A model generated the notes under the pieces. That model searched no databases. It saw only the letters and a list, made by a program, of their open reading frames with translations, and was not told the origin of the DNA. Of a stretch of DNA of 64,000 bases, positions 61,149 through 64,000 are shown piece by piece. A program made the translations under genes and the position numbers. Each line of letters opens with the position of its first letter. Position 1 is the first letter of the stretch. This DNA is from Nocardia sp. NBC_00565 (GTDB lineage: Bacteria; Actinomycetota; Actinomycetes; Mycobacteriales; Mycobacteriaceae). The stretch covers positions 3,844,001 to 3,908,000 of the forward strand of contig NZ_CP107785.1 of NCBI RefSeq assembly GCF_036345915.1, written 5' to 3'.

Positions 61149-62378
61149 CTATTGCGACGGCGGCTGCCAGGGCTGGCCCTGCGGACCGTCGGGTCGGTAC
61201 GGCGGCTGCTGGGGCGGGATCTGCGGTGGGATGACCGGTTGGTGCGGCGAGGACTGGGGCTGGCGGGTCACCGAAGTAACCGGACCCTCGACCGGCGCGC
61301 GGGCGTCGGCCTCCGCGGCGCGGACCGCCTGTTCGATGGCTGGATCCCGGGCCGTATCGAACCAGCCGGCGACATCGGAGTCATCCTCCGGCTTGCTGGC
61401 CACATCGTCGGCCGGGGCGGGTTCATAACGGAAGACGCCATCCTCGCCCTTGGTCGCGAAGTTCTGCGCGAAACCCTCGAGGGCCTTGCCGAAATCGCTC
61501 GGCACCAGCCATACCTTGTTCGCGTCGCCGCGCGCGACCAGCGGCAGGGTCTGCATGTATTGGTAGGCAAGCAGTTCCGGCGTCGGCTTACCGGATTTGA
61601 TTGCGGCGAAGACCTTTTCGATGGCCTTGGCCTGGCCCTGCGCCTGCAGGTACGACGCGGCGCGTTCGCCCTGGGCCCGCAGGATGCGGCTCTGCCGTTC
61701 ACCTTCGGCCGCCAGAATCGCCGACTGCTTGGCACCCTCCGCGGACAGGATCGCGGCCTGTTTGGTGCCCTCGGCCGTCTTGATCTGCGACTCCCGGGTG
61801 CCCTCCGCGGTCAGGATCATCGCGCGCTTCTCGCGATCGGCCTTCATCTGCTTCTCCATCGACTCCTGGATCGATGGCGGCGGATCGATACTCTTCAGCT
61901 CGACCCGCGCGACGCGCAGACCCCAGCGGCCGGTGGCCTCGTCGAGCACACCACGCAGCTGACCGTTGATCTGGTCGCGCGAGGTCAGCGTCTGCTCCAG
62001 GGTCATACCGCCGACCACGTTGCGCAGTGTCGTGACGGTGAGCTGCTCGACGGCCGCGATGTAGTTGCTGATCTCATACACTGCCGCCTGCGGACTCGTC
62101 ACCTGGAAGTAGACGACGGTGTCGATATGCAGGGTCAGGTTGTCCTCGGTGATCACCGGCTGCGGCGGGAAGGACACCACCCGCTCGCGTAGGTCGACCT
62201 TCGCCCGGATCCGGTCCGCGAACGGCACCAGGAACGTCAACTGACCCGAGACGGTGCGCGAATATCGGCCGAGTCGCTCGATAACGGCCGCCTCTGCCTG
62301 TGGGACAAGGGCTATCGATTTGAAGACCACCACCACGACCAACAACACGAGGACTGCGGCAACGATCAGTACAGCCAT
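61149..62378 (-). CDS. SPFH/stomatin-like membrane protein (QmcA type)
   Basis: This 409-residue protein has an N-terminal membrane helix (about 2-22), an SPFH domain (PQAEAAVIERLGRYSRTVSG, VVSFPPQPVITEDNLTL, VVGGMTLEQTLTSRDQINGQ), then tandem AEG repeats (ILTAEGTRESQIKTAEGTKQ and similar, about 195-245) forming a coiled coil. A long Pro/Gln-rich C-terminal tail follows (about 350-409). It is translated directly after the NfeD gene (TAATG). It probably organises a membrane microdomain or controls a membrane protease. Confidence 0.9.
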   Translation of the reverse strand: MAVLIVAAVLVLLVVVVVFKSIALVPQAEAAVIERLGRYSRTVSGQLTFLVPFADRIRAKVDLRERVVSFPPQPVITEDNLTLHIDTVVYFQVTSPQAAVYEISNYIAAVEQLTVTTLRNVVGGMTLEQTLTSRDQINGQLRGVLDEATGRWGLRVARVELKSIDPPPSIQESMEKQMKADREKRAMILTAEGTRESQIKTAEGTKQAAILSAEGAKQSAILAAEGERQSRILRAQGERAASYLQAQGQAKAIEKVFAAIKSGKPTPELLAYQYMQTLPLVARGDANKVWLVPSDFGKALEGFAQNFATKGEDGVFRYEPAPADDVASKPEDDSDVAGWFDTARDPAIEQAVRAAEADARAPVEGPVTSVTRQPQSSPHQPVIPPQIPPQQPPYRPDGPQGQPWQPPSQ

Positions 62379-62809
62379 TACGGCCCCTTCCAGACGACGG
62401 CGGTCGCGCCATCGATCTTCATGACGTACACCGTGGTTCCCTTCGGATACTCGACCGTCGTATCCAACGGTCGCGCGGTCCACTCTTCGCCGCCGATTTT
62501 GACCAGGCCGCTGTGCTCGGCCACCTGCTCCAGCACCAGCGCCTGCTTACCCATCAGCGCGTCGACATTCGTCGGGATCGGCGGCGGAGTTCCAAAGCGC
62601 CGCCGCAGAACCGGGCGCACGCCGAGCAGCAGCACCAGCGACAGCACCGCGAAGATCACGGCGTCGACGACCAGCCCGGTACCGGCCACCGCACCGACTC
62701 CCGCAGTACCGAGCGCGGCGACGCCCAGCATCAGCAGTGTGAGGTCCCCGGTGAGCATCTCCGCCGCCGCGAGCAGTAAACCCGCGACCAGCCAAACGAT
62801 TGCGGCCAC
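62378..62809 (-). CDS. NfeD family membrane protein
   Basis: The product has 143 residues: three to four membrane segments (about 1-70) followed by a C-terminal OB-fold (about 80-143; NVDALMGKQALVLEQVAEHS, then VKIGGEEWTARPL). NfeD proteins pair with stomatins, here the next gene, whose ATG overlaps this stop by one base. The GTG at 62809 is taken as start; its ribosome site is weak. Confidence 0.85.
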   Translation of the reverse strand: MAAIVWLVAGLLLAAAEMLTGDLTLLMLGVAALGTAGVGAVAGTGLVVDAVIFAVLSLVLLLGVRPVLRRRFGTPPPIPTNVDALMGKQALVLEQVAEHSGLVKIGGEEWTARPLDTTVEYPKGTTVYVMKIDGATAVVWKGP

Positions 62810-63000
62810 CAGCCCACTGTAGTTGTCCGAAGCACTTCTGTGGCGCGACAAACCAAGATCAGCACGACGGATCGGCGGACCTGTGGGACCGCGGGTCCGT
62901 TCCAGTCGGACCGCCGTAGACCCATCCCGCTGAAAACCGCTGAACCAATCCGCGCCCGCATCCGTAATCGCACAAACGTCGCGTGAGAGAGGGGCCTGGC

Positions 63001-64000
63001 ATGTTTCGGAGATCACGTGCCGCACTACTGACCGCCGGTGTGGCGCTGACGGGCCTGCTGACCGCGTGCGGCATCGCTGGGACGGCGATTCCCGGCGAGC
63101 TCGACGTCCGCAAACTGGAGGTCGGTCCCTACCCGGTCGACAAATACCGCTACGAGCAGAGCGCGAACGGCAAGGGCACGCTACTCGAAGGCATTCGGAT
63201 GGCCGACGCCGTCGTTCCCGCGGTACGCATCGATCCCACCCTGACGGCCGGCATCCATGCGGGCGTCGTACCCGACAGCGACCAAGCGATCAACGGCTTC
63301 CTCGCCAGTGTGTCGAAGCCGATCCTCGACCGCCACAAAATGGTCGTCGGCTACGAGACGATCGGCGCGGATCAACCTTTCACCACCGACCGGGGCGCGG
63401 GCCCCGGGGTCACCGTCGATCTGCAACTGCTGATGCGCTTCCCCAGCGAGGCCGATGCCACCCAGGCCGCGCGCGAACTCGAGTCCGCCGACTTCGACTT
63501 CGCACCAGGCCAGAATCGCCGACTCCAGCTCAGCGAATACCCCAACGCGCTGATCCACTGGCGGCCAGGTGTGCCCAATATCGGGACCTTCGTCGCGTAC
63601 CGGGAATTCGTCGTCTTCCTGTTCATCCAACGTCCCAGCGCGGATGAACGCGACCTACTCGGCTGGGTCCGCAAAACCCTCGACAACGAAATGCCGGTAC
63701 TCGAAAAATTCCGACCGACACCGCTCGACAAGATCGATACACTGCAGGTCGACCCCGAGGGCCTGCTCGCCCGCGTCGCGGTCCGCGACCGGACCAGCCA
63801 CAGCCTCGACCCCGCACTCTTCAGCGTGCAGCCCGCGGTCGCTTTGGTGCATACCGCGACCAACCAGGCCGCCGCCCAACGGATGATCGACGAAACCGGT
63901 ATCGACGCCTTCGCCGTGGTCGACAACAGCATCGTATTCCGGGTGCGCGACCGCGCCCAGGGCCCGAATCTCATCACCCAGCTCAGTGCCGGAGCGGGCG
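63001..64000 (+). CDS. Large secreted lipoprotein (DUF7373-like), 3' partial
   Basis: The visible 333 residues begin with a signal peptide and lipobox (LTGLLTAC, Cys near 23). The mature part has KLEVGPYPVDKYRYEQS and GTLLEGIRMADAVVPAVRID, then LIHWRPGVPNIGTFVAYREF. These match large envelope lipoproteins common in Nocardia. GAGAGGGG precedes the ATG. The gene runs off the end of the window. Confidence 0.8.
   Translation, partial: MFRRSRAALLTAGVALTGLLTACGIAGTAIPGELDVRKLEVGPYPVDKYRYEQSANGKGTLLEGIRMADAVVPAVRIDPTLTAGIHAGVVPDSDQAINGFLASVSKPILDRHKMVVGYETIGADQPFTTDRGAGPGVTVDLQLLMRFPSEADATQAARELESADFDFAPGQNRRLQLSEYPNALIHWRPGVPNIGTFVAYREFVVFLFIQRPSADERDLLGWVRKTLDNEMPVLEKFRPTPLDKIDTLQVDPEGLLARVAVRDRTSHSLDPALFSVQPAVALVHTATNQAAAQRMIDETGIDAFAVVDNSIVFRVRDRAQGPNLITQLSAGAG

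Noticed and set aside
1..64000. tRNA or rRNA genes
   Set aside because: I saw no cloverleaf-like GTTCGANTC blocks in the right context and no rRNA conserved segments; a tRNAscan run would settle it.

Overview
The window is high-GC actinobacterial DNA. It is most like Nocardia or a close mycolic-acid relative (inference). It carries a CYP51 sterol demethylase with its mycobacterial-type locus, an S-(hydroxymethyl)mycothiol dehydrogenase, an EmbR-like SARP/FHA regulator, a LigC-type ligase with a PrimPol partner, mutA-mutB-meaB, DUF3558 and similar lipoproteins, many TetR genes and frequent GTG starts with ATGA/TAATG overlaps. I saw no rRNA, tRNA, CRISPR array, transposase or phage module.

Layout. 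1-5372: a tightly coupled four-gene cluster. It holds a class V cysteine-desulfurase-like enzyme (5' cut by the window), an unrecognised protein ending in an HMA metal-binding domain, a LysA/Y4yA-like PLP enzyme and a cysteine synthase fused to rhodanese; a TetR gene follows. 6178-9739: an M-box (Mg2+) riboswitch leads into a 66-codon gene resembling the tail of MgtC, then a two-module NitT-like permease and its ATPase, with no binding protein. 9758-14634: an EmbR-like regulator, a large caspase-like/STAND NTPase/TPR protein and a divergent alpha/beta hydrolase. 14700-20164: a small NfeD-like protein with a flotillin, a cold-shock protein, LigC with PrimPol, and membrane proteins.

20191-33740 is a sterol/lipid-type catabolic region: acyl-CoA dehydrogenase, TetR, SDRs, mycothiol-dependent formaldehyde dehydrogenase, CYP51, a SnoaL-like protein and two paralogous TetR regulators. 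A recurring TGTCYRGACA palindrome lies at several promoters. Between and beside the two TetR paralogues lies a graveyard of broken genes: aldehyde dehydrogenase pieces, an F420-type luciferase-like tail, FprA-like reductase, SDR, cholesterol oxidase and TetR.

33800-45159 is ordinary accessory metabolism: a secreted repeat protein, an SDR with a zinc-ribbon-like insert, O-methyltransferase, type II thioesterase, dienelactone hydrolase, CoA transferase, a TetR/FAD-monooxygenase divergent pair with tandem operators, nucleoside hydrolase and amidohydrolase. 45418-50587 is the methylmalonyl-CoA mutase operon mutA-mutB-meaB. 50769-64000 holds a TVP38-like membrane protein, an HtrA-like protease without an export signal, a DUF6879/XRE-DUF5753 regulatory pair, an F420 oxidoreductase, an ABC-2/YhgE-like membrane protein, a CorA lacking its N-terminal domain, an arginyl-tRNA synthetase of the HVGH type, two lipoproteins and a second SPFH/NfeD pair.

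The most interesting candidates are the M-box ABC operon, the PLP/sulfur/HMA cluster and the caspase-STAND locus. All functional statements come from reading motifs and remembered families; no searches were run.
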